A DNA stretch of 64,000 bases from Nannocystis pusilla (GCF_026626665.1 NZ_JAPNKE010000002.1:6363168-6427167); one strand, 5' to 3'; positions 21,404 to 31,598 are shown, counted from the stretch's first letter. Notes: a model not told the origin generated them from the letters alone. Translations and numbers: made by a program.

Positions 21404-23576
21404 ATGCAAAGGTCACGAGGGTTCATGGTGCTCACCCTGACGTCTTTGGCGGCCGGGCCCCCGGCTGCGCGTCGCAGGCGCCTCGCGCGTCCAGCGAGGT
21501 CTCGGCGGACGACGAGACCGTCAGCCAGGAGCGCGAGGAATCTCCCCGAGCTAGTTCGCGCCGATTCGTGTGACGACGTCGCGGCCAGCTTGAAGGCCAA
21601 GCTCATCGCCGCCATGGAGGCGCGCCTGCAGGCCAACCTCGATCGTGCGGTGCTCGCGGCCACCTACACCTGCGAGGAATACGGCGAGGAGGAAGAGGAA
21701 GAAGAAGAGGAGGAAGAAGAGGCCGACGCCGGGGCGACGGCCAGCGAATATTCAAGCACCAACGTCCAGGTCGCGGACGTCGACGAGGCCGACTTCGTCA
21801 AGAACGACGGCGGCTACCTGTACGTCCTCGGCGACGGCCGCTTCCGCGTCCTCGACGCCTGGCCCGCCGACCAGGCGCACGCGCTCTCCACCTTCCCGAT
21901 CAAGGGCACGCCGAAGCGAATGTACGTCCACGAGGACACCGCGGTCATCTACTCCTCCCTCGAGGAGCTGAGCCAGCCCGCGCCCGACGACCCGTGGAAC
22001 GGCGGCGGCGTGGTGGAGAACGAGTGTACCTACGGCTACGATTGTGACTTCACCGGCGACGGGCACAAGCTGCAGATCACCGTGCTCGACCTGGCCGATC
22101 GCGCCAAGCCTCGCATCCGCCGCGAGATGGTGTTTGGCGGCTCGTACCTGAACTCCCGGCGCGTCGCCAAGGATGTCCACACCGCGGTGGTGTTCCCCGA
22201 GCTCGACGTCCCCGGCCTGTCCTATTGGCCAGACACGTTGCCGGCCATCTATTGCGGGCTGAAGGAGCACGGCGTCTCGGTGCCCGAGGTGCAGGCGCTG
22301 TTCGAGGCGCTGCGCCTCGCCAACCTGAAGCTCATCGACGCGACCCCGGCGACCCAGCTCCTGCCCTCGGTCCGCGATGTCCGCTACGTCGACGGCGGCG
22401 GGCTGCAGGTGACCGAGGGGCCGCTGTCGTCCTGCGACCAGGTGTACCTCTACAGTCCAGCGACACCCGCGGCTTCCTGTCGCTGGTGTCGTTCGCCATC
22501 GGCGAGGTCGCTCCGCTCGGGGCCAGCACGATCATGAGCCGCCCGGGCGCGATCTACGGCTCCAAGGACTCGCTCTACGTCGCGGTGCGGCACGCCGAAG
22601 AGGCGGGCCAGGCGTGGTTCTCGGGGCTGGAGGACGGCGTGAACGAGGCCACCAGCGTCCACAAGTTCGCGCTCGCGCCCGGCGGCGCGGCCGCGGCGTA
22701 CGCCGCCAGCGGCCTGGTCAAGGGCCGCATCTTGAACCAGTTCGCGATGGACGAGTACCAGGGCACCCTGCGGATCGCCACCACCACCGGGCACCTCCCG
22801 GACCCGGAGGTCCACAGCACCGTCACGATCTTGAGCGAGCACGGGTCGCACCTGGTGGAGCTCGGCAGGGTCGACCATCTGGCACCGAGCGAAGACATCC
22901 GCTCGGTGCGGTTCCGCGGCGACATCGGTTTCGTCGTGACGTTCAAGAAGACCGACCCGCTGTTCGTGCTCGACCTCGCCGACCCGGCGCGCCGAGCATC
23001 AAGGGCGAGCTCAAGATCCCGGGCTATTCGACGTACATGCACCTCATGGACGACGACCACCTGCTCACGATGGGCTACGACGCCGACGATCAGGGCGACT
23101 TCGCGTGGTTCCAGGGCCTCCAGCTGCAGGTCATCGACGTGGCCGATCTGGCGCACCCCGAGGTGCTGGACAAGGAGGTGATCGGCACCCGCGGCTCGAC
23201 CTCGGACGCGGCCACGGATCACCTCGCGTTCACCTACTTCAAGGCGCGCGACCTGCTCGCGGTGCCCATGACCATCTGCGAGGGCGGCAGCGGCGGCGAC
23301 TACGGCGATATCATGACCTTCAGCGGGCTCCTGGTCTACCGCGTGACCGTGGACGGCGGCTTCACCCTGCTGGGCGGCGTGCCTCACGAGGAGCCCGAGA
23401 CGCCGCAGACGTGGAGCGGCAAGTGCAACAATTGGTGGACGGACTCCGCGTCGAAGGTCAAGCGCTCGGTGTTCATGGAGGACTGGGTGTTCTCGATCGC
23501 CCTCGATCGCATCAACGTGGCGCACCTCGACGACCTCGCGCACCCCACCGCGTCGATCCCGTTGACCGGCAAATGA
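21404..23576 (+). CDS. Secreted beta-propeller-domain lipoprotein with poly-Glu stretch (four apparent frameshifts)
   Basis: The start at 21404 is preferred to the ATG at 21398 because AGGAG at 21392-21396 is then seven bases away. After a signal peptide the frame fails at a GGGCCCCC run (near 21455) and recovers near 21540. Between these points a second frame gives APGCASQAPRASSEVSADDE, a natural lipobox and linker, so two compensating miscounts are the best reading. A run of 12 Glu follows, then the motif NVQVADVDEADFVKNDGGYLYVL, the hallmark of the PF09826 beta-propeller family. Blades continue through frame changes near 22453 and 22982 to the end. The protein should sit on the outer surface. 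Its catalytic or binding role is unknown. Confidence 0.75.
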
Positions 23577-23587
23577 GGGCAGAGCGC

Positions 23588-23609
23588 CGGCGGCCGCTCG
23601 CGGCCGCCG
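23588..23609 (+). terminator. GC-rich hairpin after the beta-propeller gene
   Basis: A perfect 9-base stem (CGGCGGCCG / CGGCCGCCG) with a CTCG loop begins 12 bases after the stop codon. No T-run follows, as is usual in very GC-rich genomes, so termination efficiency is uncertain. Confidence 0.5.
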
Positions 23610-24059
23610 TCCGGCCGGTGCGAGGGGCCGGGCGCAGCTGCCACGGCGCGACGGCCCGGCGACGGCGGGCGCAGGTCGTGCCCCTTCGACGAGCCGGCAC
23701 CCTCGAAGGCAGCGGGGCCTGCGCGACCGCTCTCGTCGCGCGCGTGAGCATGGGCGCGGGCCGTCGACGCCGACGAGCGGGGCGTACTGGCGGTGCTCGT
23801 ATCGATTGCGCTCGACCTGCGCGAGCGCCCCGAGGAGACCCAGCGACCGCCCTCCGCGGCGACGCGTGACGCGAGCGAGGACGAGCGCGCAACGGCGCTC
23901 GCCGGGGCGCGTCGTCGGCCACGACGATCTGCTTCGCGCGTCGCTCGAGCTTCGCCTTGACGACGCAGAGGCCGGGCCAATACGGTGTCGCCGTCGGCGA
24001 TGTCCGCCGACCGGATCTCACCGCTCGAGAGAGCGGCCGGCCAGAGGTGACGAGTCATC
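23610..24059. other. Intergenic region
   Basis: About 450 bases with no gene I can support. A short minus-strand stretch near 23905-23985 (PYWPGLCVVKAKLERRAKQI) looks protein-like but has no family match or clear start. Confidence 0.4.
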
Positions 24060-24422
24060 ATGGAACACAAGCCATTCGTCGATCAGATGTTCGCCCGCGT
24101 CGATGCGCTCGACGCCGAGGGCTTCGCGGCCTGCTTCACCGAGCGCGGCAGCTTCCAGTTCGCCAACCATCCGGTCGTGACCGGGCGCACCGCCATCCGG
24201 GACTTCATCGCCGGGTTCTTCGCCGGCATCGGCGGCATCCGCCACCAGTTCGACAACGCCTGGAGCCTCGGCGACCGCGCCTTCTGCAACGGCTTCGTCA
24301 CCTACGTGCGCAAGGACGGCAGCGAGCTCACCGTGCCGTGGGCCACCATCTCTCGCTTCGAGGACGGCAAGCTGGCCGAGTACCTCGCCTACGTCGACGC
24401 GTCGAAGCTCTTCGCCCCCTGA
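24060..24422 (+). CDS. SnoaL-like (NTF2-fold) protein
   Basis: The protein is 120 residues, the usual length of a single NTF2/SnoaL-like domain. Typical marks are the helical start FVDQMFARVDALDAEGFAACF, the FQFANHPVVTGRTAIRDFI segment, and the strand pattern AFCNGFVTYVRKDGSELTVPWATISRFEDGKLAEYLAYVD. Family members include polyketide cyclases, isomerases and many proteins of unknown substrate. No catalytic His-Asp pair can be assigned with confidence. It stands alone between two genes of other directions and is probably monocistronic. Confidence 0.8.
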   Translation: MEHKPFVDQMFARVDALDAEGFAACFTERGSFQFANHPVVTGRTAIRDFIAGFFAGIGGIRHQFDNAWSLGDRAFCNGFVTYVRKDGSELTVPWATISRFEDGKLAEYLAYVDASKLFAP

Positions 24423-24532
24423 GGCGAGCGCCGGCAGTGCGGGCATTCGGCGCACCTGCCGGCGGCCGTAAATACACCGGCGCGGTGCAGCCCAGGCCGC
24501 GGGGCCGGCCCGAAAGCGGGTGACGGGCGGGC

Positions 24533-25135
24533 TCACACCTCCTCCCCGCGCTCGATCACCCGATGCACGAGGCCGTAGGCCTGGGCCTCGCGCGCGTTCA
24601 TCCACAGGTTGCGCTCGGTCTCCCGCGTGAGCCTGGCGAGGTCCTGGCCGGTCGCGTCGGCGAAGATGCGGTTCAGTCGCGCGCGCATGGCGGCGATCTG
24701 CACCGCCTCGATCTCGATGTCGGCCGCGGCCCCGCGCAGGCCGCCGCTCGGCTGGTGCAGCATGAAGCGCGTGTTCGGCAGCGCGAAGCGGTTCTCTCGC
24801 CGGGCGGCGACGAAGATCAGCGCCCCCGCGCTGGCGACCCACCCCGATCCGATCATCTTGACCTCGGGCCGAATGAAGCGAATCACGTCGTGGATCGTGT
24901 CGCCCGACTCGACGTGGCCCCCCGGCGAATGGATGACCACCCGGATCGGCGCCTCGCTCTCGCTCGCGAGGGCGAGGAGCTGCGCCGTGGTCGCCTGCGC
25001 GAGCTCGCTGGTGATCTCCCCGAAGACGAGCACCGTCCGGCTCTTCAGCAGGCTTCGGCGCACTTCGTCGGCCAACGCGGGGGCGCGCGGCCGGTCGTCT
25101 TGCGGTTCGTCGGGGTCCGGATCGGGGTCCAGCAT
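24533..25135 (-). CDS. ClpP-like serine protease with Asn at the catalytic Asp position
   Basis: The ATG at 25135 gives 200 residues, ClpP length. The nucleophile Ser lies in SGWVASAGALIF and the His in FMLHQPSGG, both at the spacing of ClpP. The family's catalytic Asp falls in TERDxF; here the aligned segment is TERNLWM, so the Asp is replaced by Asn. The same replacement is known in Listeria ClpP1, which is poorly active alone and works within mixed rings. Residues IHSPGGHVESGDTIHDVIRFI and the C-terminal NAREAQAYGLVHRVIERG are also typical. An acidic N-terminus (DPDPDPDEP) replaces the usual propeptide. The protein should need a partner such as another ClpP or an AAA+ unfoldase. None is in the window. 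It is divergent from an AraC-type regulator. Confidence 0.85.
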   Translation of the reverse strand: MLDPDPDPDEPQDDRPRAPALADEVRRSLLKSRTVLVFGEITSELAQATTAQLLALASESEAPIRVVIHSPGGHVESGDTIHDVIRFIRPEVKMIGSGWVASAGALIFVAARRENRFALPNTRFMLHQPSGGLRGAAADIEIEAVQIAAMRARLNRIFADATGQDLARLTRETERNLWMNAREAQAYGLVHRVIERGEEV

Positions 25136-25259
25136 GGGCCTATAGCGTCCCGCGACCGCGACCGCGAAGCCATGTCCCGCAGGCGCGTCGTCATGCCCGA
25201 TCGTCTCGATCGCGCACCGCCGCTGGACAGGCCGGCCCTGCGCGAGCCACCATGCGCTC

Positions 25260-26135
25260 ATGGCGGACGAGCTCGACGAGCAGCTTCCTCGCGGAGTGTC
25301 GGTGTCCCGGCGGCAGGGGGCGCCGCCCTGGCAGGTCGACGCCGGCGAGCAGCCGAGCCTGCACGTCGTCGTGGAGGGCTCGTTCCACCTCGTGCAACAC
25401 GAGCAACGGGTCCTCGAACTGGCGCCGGGCGACCTCGTGCTGGTCGGCGCCGGTCCACCCGGCCCGGCGCTTCGCGAGCCGCGCTTGCGTTGCCTCCCGG
25501 CGCCGCCCGGCGCTCGCTCCCCGCAGGCCGAGCTCCTGTCGGCCACGTACGCCGCCGCGCCCGCGGAGCTGCCGGGGCTCGCGCCCGTCGTCCACCTCCC
25601 GGCCGCGAACACGCGCGACTCGCCGGGCCTCCTGGCGATCGTCAACTTGCTGCGCGCCGCGCTCGCGGACCCCGGCACCGGACAGGAGGCGCTGGCCCGC
25701 TCGCTCCTGCAGCCGCTGCTCGCCTACACGCTGCACAGCCACCGCCGTACGCTCACGGCTCCCCGCCCCGTCGATCGACGAATCGCCCGCGCGCTCCAGC
25801 TCATGCAGGCGAAGCCGACCGAGCGCTGGACCGTGGCGGCGCTCGCCAAGGCGGCCGGCCTGTCCCGCGCCGCGTTCGCCCGGCGCTTCCTCGCCGAGCT
25901 CGGCGTGCCACCGCTGCGCCATCTGACCGCGATCCGCATGCAGCGCGCGGCCCGGCGCCTCGCCGAGAGCGACGACTCGCTGGCCGCCGTCGCGGCCGAG
26001 GTCGGATATGACTCGGAATTCGCGTTCAGCCGCGCCTTCAAGCGCCACGTGGGCGAGGCTCCGGCCGCGTTCCGCCGCCGCTGCAGCGGCCAAGGAGCTG
26101 CGCTCGTCCTCCCGGTCGTCTGCGCCGCGGCGTAG
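25260..26135 (+). CDS. AraC-family transcriptional regulator with cupin-like sensor
   Basis: The N-terminal ~165 residues fit the AraC cupin (Cupin_6) sensor: LHVVVEGSFHLVQ, LELAPGDLVLVGAG, and the later helix PGLLAIVNLLRAALADPG. The last ~100 residues are two helix-turn-helix units, with WTVAALAKAAGLSRAAFARRF and SLAAVAAEVGYDSEFAFSRAFKRHVGEAPAAFRR, the classical second-HTH signature. It should bind a small ligand and control a nearby gene. The ClpP-like gene starts 124 bases away on the other strand, so the shared gap is the likely operator. Confidence 0.9.
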   Translation: MADELDEQLPRGVSVSRRQGAPPWQVDAGEQPSLHVVVEGSFHLVQHEQRVLELAPGDLVLVGAGPPGPALREPRLRCLPAPPGARSPQAELLSATYAAAPAELPGLAPVVHLPAANTRDSPGLLAIVNLLRAALADPGTGQEALARSLLQPLLAYTLHSHRRTLTAPRPVDRRIARALQLMQAKPTERWTVAALAKAAGLSRAAFARRFLAELGVPPLRHLTAIRMQRAARRLAESDDSLAAVAAEVGYDSEFAFSRAFKRHVGEAPAAFRRRCSGQGAALVLPVVCAAA

Positions 26136-26322
26136 CGCCGGCGCCGACGCGCTGCGCCTGGTAGCCCCGGCGTCGCCGTCGCGGGCGACCGCCGGCCCCC
26201 ACACGCGAGCCTCGAGACGCGCCCATCTCCGCCCCCGCGTCATCCTCGACCGCCCTGCGAAGAATCCCGGGATACAATCACGGGCCGGCGATCTTGTGGT
26301 ACCTCCGACGAGGAGAGCCTGA

Positions 26323-27177
26323 ATGACCGCTTCCAGCGAAGAGTCCCGGATCGCCCTCGCGCTCGCCGACGTGGGCCGCGCGTACCTGTCGCAAGGTCAG
26401 TTCGCCGCGGCCGAGACGGCGCTGCGACAGTGCATCGAGGCGAACGTCCGGCTGCTCGGGACGCGGCTCCACGCGAGCGTCACGGCGCTCCTCGACATGC
26501 TGGCCGTGGCGCTGGTGCAGCAGGGCAAGAACGAGGAGGCCGAGGCGGTCCTGCGCGAGTGCGTGGCGCTCAAGGTCGAATGGCTCGGCCAGCTTGCGCA
26601 CGAGGAGGTCGCCACCTCGCTCCACGGACTCGGCGAGGCGCTGTCGCGCCAGGGGAAGTTCGAAGAGGCCACGAAGGTCCTCCAGGCGAGCCTCCATGCG
26701 CTGTATCAGGCGACCGGGACGGAGTGGCCGCGCGACTCGGGCCCGACGCTCCAGGCCCTGGCGATGTGCCACGTCCACCTCGGGCAGTACGTCCAGGCCG
26801 AAGAGGTCTGGCACCGCAAGGTCGAGCTCGGCGAGCGGCTGCACGGCACACCCGCCAACAGCGAGACGATTTCGGCGCTCGGGATGCTCGCGCAGCTGTG
26901 CCTGCGTCGGGTCCAGCGCCCCGCGGACGCGCTGCGATTCAGCACCGGGGCCTGGCAGGCGGCCCTGGCCGGTCGGCTCTGGGAGCACGCGCTGCAGGTC
27001 GGACCGGTGCACCTCGCGTGCCTCGCGGGCAACGACCAGTCGATCGAAGCGATCGAGCAGGTGGTCCGCGCGCTGATCGAGGTGATCGACCGCTTCCCCG
27101 AGGGGCACCCGCTGCGGTCCCACGCGATCTCCGAGCTGCAACGGCTATACCCCGGACCAGGGGCCGCGAACGGCTAA
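26323..27177 (+). CDS. Tetratricopeptide-repeat protein
   Basis: A GAGGAG ribosome site lies about ten bases before the ATG at 26323. The 284 residues consist of TPR-like helix pairs of about 42 residues, as in kinesin-light-chain type repeats (ALADVGRAYLSQGQFAAAETALRQCIEA, DMLAVALVQQGKNEEAEAVLRECVAL, HGLGEALSRQGKFEEATKVLQASL, ALAMCHVHLGQYVQAEEVW). No signal peptide or enzymatic domain is seen. TPR arrays hold protein partners; the partner is unknown. The gene is intact. Confidence 0.85.
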   Translation: MTASSEESRIALALADVGRAYLSQGQFAAAETALRQCIEANVRLLGTRLHASVTALLDMLAVALVQQGKNEEAEAVLRECVALKVEWLGQLAHEEVATSLHGLGEALSRQGKFEEATKVLQASLHALYQATGTEWPRDSGPTLQALAMCHVHLGQYVQAEEVWHRKVELGERLHGTPANSETISALGMLAQLCLRRVQRPADALRFSTGAWQAALAGRLWEHALQVGPVHLACLAGNDQSIEAIEQVVRALIEVIDRFPEGHPLRSHAISELQRLYPGPGAANG

Positions 27178-27258
27178 GACGCGCCCGCGCCCGCCACGAC
27201 GCCCTTCACACCGCAATCTCGCGGCGAACGCAGGCGGGACGCGAGCCCGCCGCCGATG

Positions 27259-27522
27259 TCACTCCGGCGACGGGGGATAGCAGATGAAGCAGGCGCCGCA
27301 TTGCGAGTGCGGCGTCTTGCTGCCCCACGCGATCTTGTTGTGACAGCAATCGTAGCCGTACTGGCCCACGACCGTGGTGTGGCTGGCGTCGCTGTAGTAG
27401 GTGCAGTTGCTCGCCGCATCCACCGAGGAGGCGCCATACAGCGCTCCGACGGCGAAGAGGGCCAGGAAGAGGACGGTGCGTCCAATTTGCTCACGGGTCG
27501 CTCCTTTGGGTGTGCCGGGCAT
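27259..27522 (-). CDS. Small secreted Cys-rich protein (DUF6289-like)
   Basis: A hydrophobic signal segment (VLFLALFAVGALYGASS) is followed by a mature part of about 50 residues: NCTYYSDASHTTVVGQYGYD, then CC, SQCGACFIC and PPSPE. This closely resembles the small exported DUF6289 proteins of soil bacteria, whose function is unknown. The start is doubtful. A strong AAAGGAG site precedes a GTG at 27494 that is one base out of frame. One extra A in the AAA run that follows would give a natural M-S-K-I-G-R-T start. The call from ATG 27522 is the longest frame without repair. Confidence 0.65.
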   Translation of the reverse strand: MPGTPKGATREQIGRTVLFLALFAVGALYGASSVDAASNCTYYSDASHTTVVGQYGYDCCHNKIAWGSKTPHSQCGACFICYPPSPE

Positions 27523-27823
27523 CGCGCCCGGCACCTCCAGCTTATCGCAAATCAGTGAAGTGCGAGCGACAGAATATGGGTTCATCGTACCCCAAATGTC
27601 ATCACGATCTGGGGCTCGACTCGCCAGTACGGCCACCCCGAACGGAGATCTCATGCGCGTGCCGCGAATGGCCCGCGACGTCGATCACCGAACTCGTCGC
27701 CGCCTCGCGCAGACTCCGCCGAGCAGTGAGGTTTCCCGAGGCTTGCGATTGGCAGCGGCCTGAGCGTTCGTCGTACCGGCCGAATACGAACACCCCGGCG
27801 CAGCAGCTCCTCGACCACGCACC

Positions 27824-30012
27824 TCAGCGCCCGCGCCGGAGCGCCTCGATCAGCGCCGGATAGACGAAGTGCATCTCCCGGTAACGACCGCCCTCCCGAT
27901 AGACCTCCCGGCCCGCGGCGTCGATGAACAGGTGCGTCGGATAGCTGTTGATCCCGACCACCGTCCGCCAGCCGTCGTCTCTGGCGATCTGCGAGCGGAA
28001 CCCCGCGGTCCCGTGCAGCGCGTCGATCCCGTCGGGGTCGCTCGTCACGACCAGGAATTGCACGTCCTTGCGCCCGCGATAGCGCTGTTGCAGCTTCGCC
28101 AGCGCCGGGGCCTCGAGGCGGCAAGCGAAGCACGAGGGCTCGGTGGCAATCACCACAGTCACGCGCCCGCGCAGAGCCTCGCTCGAGATCCGGCCGCCAC
28201 CGCGCAGCTCCAGCTCGAACGGCGCGACGGGTTGCGGCGCTGCAGCCCGCCCGGCGAGCACCGCGGCGATTCGTTCGTCCTTCCATTCGCGCTCGAGCCG
28301 CGCGATCGTGCGGTCGAGATCTTCACGCTCCCGCCGCGGGCACGCACGAGCTGCTGGAGGCGCTCGCGGCACGCTCGCGCCTTCGCCCCTTCCTGCGCGA
28401 TCGACCGCGCGAGGATCTGCTCGGCCCGATGCACCTCGCCGTCGCGTTCGGCCATCTCGGCCGCGAGCAGCGCGATGTCCGGTTGCGTCGGCCACAGCTC
28501 GTGCGCCCGCGAGACGTCCGCCCGCGCGTCCTCCACCCTGCCCGCGCGCAGCTGCACGAGCCCGCGGGCGTGGAGAGCGAACCCCCGCATGACCCGCCGC
28601 AGCTCCTCGAGCTCGCCGGGCATGGCCACCAGAGCGTAGCCAGGATGCGCATCCTCCGCGAGCGCGAGGGCCCGCTCGGCGAGCTCGCGCGCCAGCTCGA
28701 GGTCCCCGCCCCGGCTCGCCAGGAGCACGGCAGCCTGGGCGTCGTACGACGCCCCGAACGGCGCCGCGAGCACGGCCCGCGCCACGGCTTCGACCCGCTG
28801 CAGCGGCGCTCCCGGCTCGCACTGCAGGAATTCGATCGACGCCGCCGCCGTCGAACCGCGCAAGGACTGGTCGCGCACCCGCGGCCTGTCGAAGAACGCG
28901 TCGACGGGGGCGCGCGCCCGCGCCAGCGCGTCCACCGGCGGCAACTTGCCCTCGGTGAGGGCCATCCTGCAGTTCACCACCGCCCCGAACACCGCGGCGA
29001 GCTCCCAGTCCCAGCGCTCGACCGCTCGCGCGTCGGGGAAGCGCCGCCGCACGTCGTCGTAGATCGCCTGTGCGGCCTCGGTCGCCCCGAGCTGCTGCAG
29101 ACCATCGACGAGCTGCGCGAGCGCCTCCGGCTCGGCGCGGTGGCGGTCGGCCAGCGCCACGAGCTCGCCGATCGCCGCGGCCCGCAGCGCGGCGTCCTCG
29201 CGCGCCGCAGCCACGCGGGCCCGCGCCCGCAGGACCGTGAGCGCCAGGGCGTCGGGGCGCCGCGCGAGCGCCCGCTCGACGAGCCCCAGCGCTGTATCGG
29301 CGCGCTGGAGCTCCAGCCATTTTTCGGCCGCTCGCGCGACCGCCAGCGTCCCCGAGGGCGCAGTCTGCTCGGCCTCGGCGACGAGCGCCTGCACGTGCTC
29401 GGGGCTCGGTCGCATCGGCGGCGGCGCGGCGCTCAGGCGAAAGAAGGCCAGCCCGATGCGCTTCTCGTGCACGAAGTCCCGCACGCTGTCGGGCAGGTCG
29501 GGCAGCGCCGCGAGGGCGGTGAGCCCCTCCTCGTCACTCTCCAGCGTTAGGACCTGCGCGTGCAGCCACACCGCGTCCGGATGATCGCCGAGACGAGCGC
29601 GGGCCTCCGTCACCAGCGCGGCCAGCTGGCGCCGGGGCAGCTTGCCCATCTGCTCCTGCGCGCGCAGCAGGAGCGCCCACCCGGATTTTTCCGCCAGCGC
29701 CGCGCGGTGCCTCGCCAGCGCCTGGGCATCGTTGTCCGCGAGCGCGGCCATGGCTGCGAGCCAGCGCCACCGCTCGTCGCCGGGATCCTCCGCCGTCTTC
29801 ACCAGCGCATTCGCGGCCTCCACCCGCCCCTGGAGCAGCAGGTCGCGCAACTCGTCGGCCGCCCGCGCGCTCGCCTGCGACTGCTCGCCCGCACGAGGCT
29901 CCGCTGCCGGCCGCTCCGTCGCCGATGGAGCCGGCCGCGCACACCCGAAGCCGACGACTGCGATCACCAGAGTGTGCCACGATCGGAGTCGCGGCCGGGA
30001 ACACCTGCTCAT
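27824..30012 (-). CDS. TPR lipoprotein with C-terminal TlpA/thioredoxin-like domain (one apparent frameshift)
   Basis: The ATG at 30012 gives a short lipoprotein signal ending in VVGFGC. About 540 residues of Ala/Leu-rich helical repeats follow (for example ALVTEARARLGDHPDAVWLHAQ and AAQAIYDDVRRRFPDARAVERW), read as TPR-like. The last ~140 residues are a thioredoxin fold: strand VTVVIATEPS, redox motif CFAC, FLVVTSDPDG, cis-Pro segment NSYPTHLFIDAAG and final helix YPALIEAL. The two parts are in different frames, joined near 28325. TlpA-like domains reduce or isomerise thiols in the envelope; the repeat arm probably selects the partner. The gene is divergent from a GNAT gene. Confidence 0.75.
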
Positions 30013-30153
30013 GTTTTCACCATTTAGACGGAGCGATTCTCGCATGACCTGGCCAACGCCCGAAAAGGATGCACAGGTCTCGCCGATCGCACAAGCCGCC
30101 GAAGGGCCGGGCCGTGATACCCTCCTGACCCGACCGCCAGGCTCGGCCCGGCC

Positions 30154-30693
30154 ATGACGTTGCGTCCCATCCACTGGCCCGACGACGCGCCTCGACTGCA
30201 GGCATTCGACGCGTCCTACAGCACCTCCACGATCTTCGTACCGGAGGTCGTCGGCATGACCGTGGCCCTGCGCGAGACCGGCCTGGCCGTCCCCTTCCAC
30301 AAGACCTACGCCCCCGAGACGCTGGTGGAAGCAGCGGCCACCGCCGCGTTCGCCGTGACCAGCGAAGCGGCGAGCGGCGCCCTCGAAGGGTTTGCGACCG
30401 TGCAGCTGCAACGATGGAACCGCAGCGCCGAGCTGAGCGCGCTGTTCGTCGCGCCCGGCAGCCGGGGTCGAGGCCTCGGCCGGGCCCTGCTGACGGCCGC
30501 GCTGGACTTCGCTCACCGCGAACGCGTGCGCTGCGTGACGCTGGAGACCCAGACCAGCAACGTCCCCGCGATCCGATTCTACCAGCGCATGGGCTTCCGC
30601 TTCTGCGGGATCCACACCGCCCTCTACGACCCCGCCGCAGCGGCGCCGGAGGAGGTCGCGGTGTTCTTCACCTACGCCCTCGACCCTGCCTGA
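30154..30693 (+). CDS. GNAT-family N-acetyltransferase
   Basis: The 179-residue protein carries the acetyl-CoA binding loop SRGRGLGRALL (the Q/RxxGxG/A motif) and the C-terminal motif VTLETQTSNVPAIRFYQRMGF, which resembles streptothricin-type acetyltransferases. Central strands LEGFATVQLQRWNRSAELSALFV fit motif A. The transferred group is acetyl from acetyl-CoA to an amine; the acceptor is unknown and a role in drug resistance is only a possibility. The gene is intact with ATG at 30154. Confidence 0.85.
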   Translation: MTLRPIHWPDDAPRLQAFDASYSTSTIFVPEVVGMTVALRETGLAVPFHKTYAPETLVEAAATAAFAVTSEAASGALEGFATVQLQRWNRSAELSALFVAPGSRGRGLGRALLTAALDFAHRERVRCVTLETQTSNVPAIRFYQRMGFRFCGIHTALYDPAAAAPEEVAVFFTYALDPA

Positions 30694-31190
30694 GCGTGCG
30701 AATGTCATGACTCGAGCGACCGGCGCCTGCTCGCCCTCTCACGAGAATGACAGCACCACGAATGGATGGATGTGTTTTCGATGCCGGCGTCCGGCGAGGG
30801 CGAGCGCGACCTGACAGATTCGCCGCACCGCAGGTCCGCGAGCAGATCCGCCTGCCGGCGAGCCGAGCGACGGGCAGCGGCGTCGCCGAGCGGCCGCGAG
30901 GACGGCCTGCGCGTGCAGGCGGTCCTCGCCGGGCGCGGGCGCGAGGACCTCGCGGACACGGGCGGCTCGGAGCGAACGCCGGCGACGCGTCGCGCGTCGC
31001 CGCGCTGGACGCGGCGCGAGCGGACGCGTGCGCACATGCCTCGCGCCGGCGCTGCCGGTCGCGCCGCTCGCCCTCGCACGCGAGCCCGCGGGCCGGCCGG
31101 CGCAGGAGGTTTCCCGATCATCCTCCCGCAGGCATCTGTTACGCTGCCTGGGGTCGACTCGTCCCTCGAGCGCGACAGCGGGCGCCAGCG
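30694..31190. other. Intergenic region
   Basis: About 500 bases without a supported gene. Open frames on both strands are Arg/Ala-rich and mutually overlapping. It precedes the DUF2235 gene pair and should contain their promoter, which I could not locate. Confidence 0.5.
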
Positions 31191-31598
31191 ATGTTCAAGA
31201 TCCGCGCGGACCAGGCCGACACGCTCGCCGACGACGATCTCGTGCGTCGAATCATCGCTTATTTGCAGGTCCGCATGCCGGACAAGATCGCCAGGCACGA
31301 CCCGTTCGACCTGCGCGCGGTGATCCTCCACTGCTTCGAGATCGCCCGCTCCTACGCGATCGACAGCGAGCGCGGCCTCTTCACCTTCGTCATGGACATG
31401 CTGGCCGTCGGGCCATGTTTTCACGTGCAGCCGAAGATCCAGGCGATCCTCGATCGGCGCGACATCGACGAGCAGGTCCGGCTGGACCGCATCGTCGACG
31501 ACGTCGACGACGCCGCGTGGGAGGAGGCCGCGCGGATCACCAACCCCGCGGTCTACTGGGACGACGTGCTGGCCGAGGCCGACAGGAACAGGAGATAG
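31191..31598 (+). CDS. Small acidic partner protein of the DUF2235 lipase
   Basis: This 135-residue protein starts FKIRADQADTLADDDLVRRI and is rich in Asp, Arg and hydrophobic helices, with no signal peptide or Cys motifs. It ends three bases before the DUF2235 gene, whose ribosome site lies within its 3' end, so the two are surely co-translated. In secretion-system effector loci such a position is commonly held by a chaperone, adaptor or immunity protein. Which of these applies cannot be told from sequence alone. I do not recognise the family by name. Confidence 0.75.
   Translation: MFKIRADQADTLADDDLVRRIIAYLQVRMPDKIARHDPFDLRAVILHCFEIARSYAIDSERGLFTFVMDMLAVGPCFHVQPKIQAILDRRDIDEQVRLDRIVDDVDDAAWEEAARITNPAVYWDDVLAEADRNRR

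Noticed and set aside
23905..23985. Protein-like minus-strand stretch in the gap after the beta-propeller gene
   Set aside because: No start, no ribosome site and no recognisable domain; the frame becomes Arg-rich on both sides.
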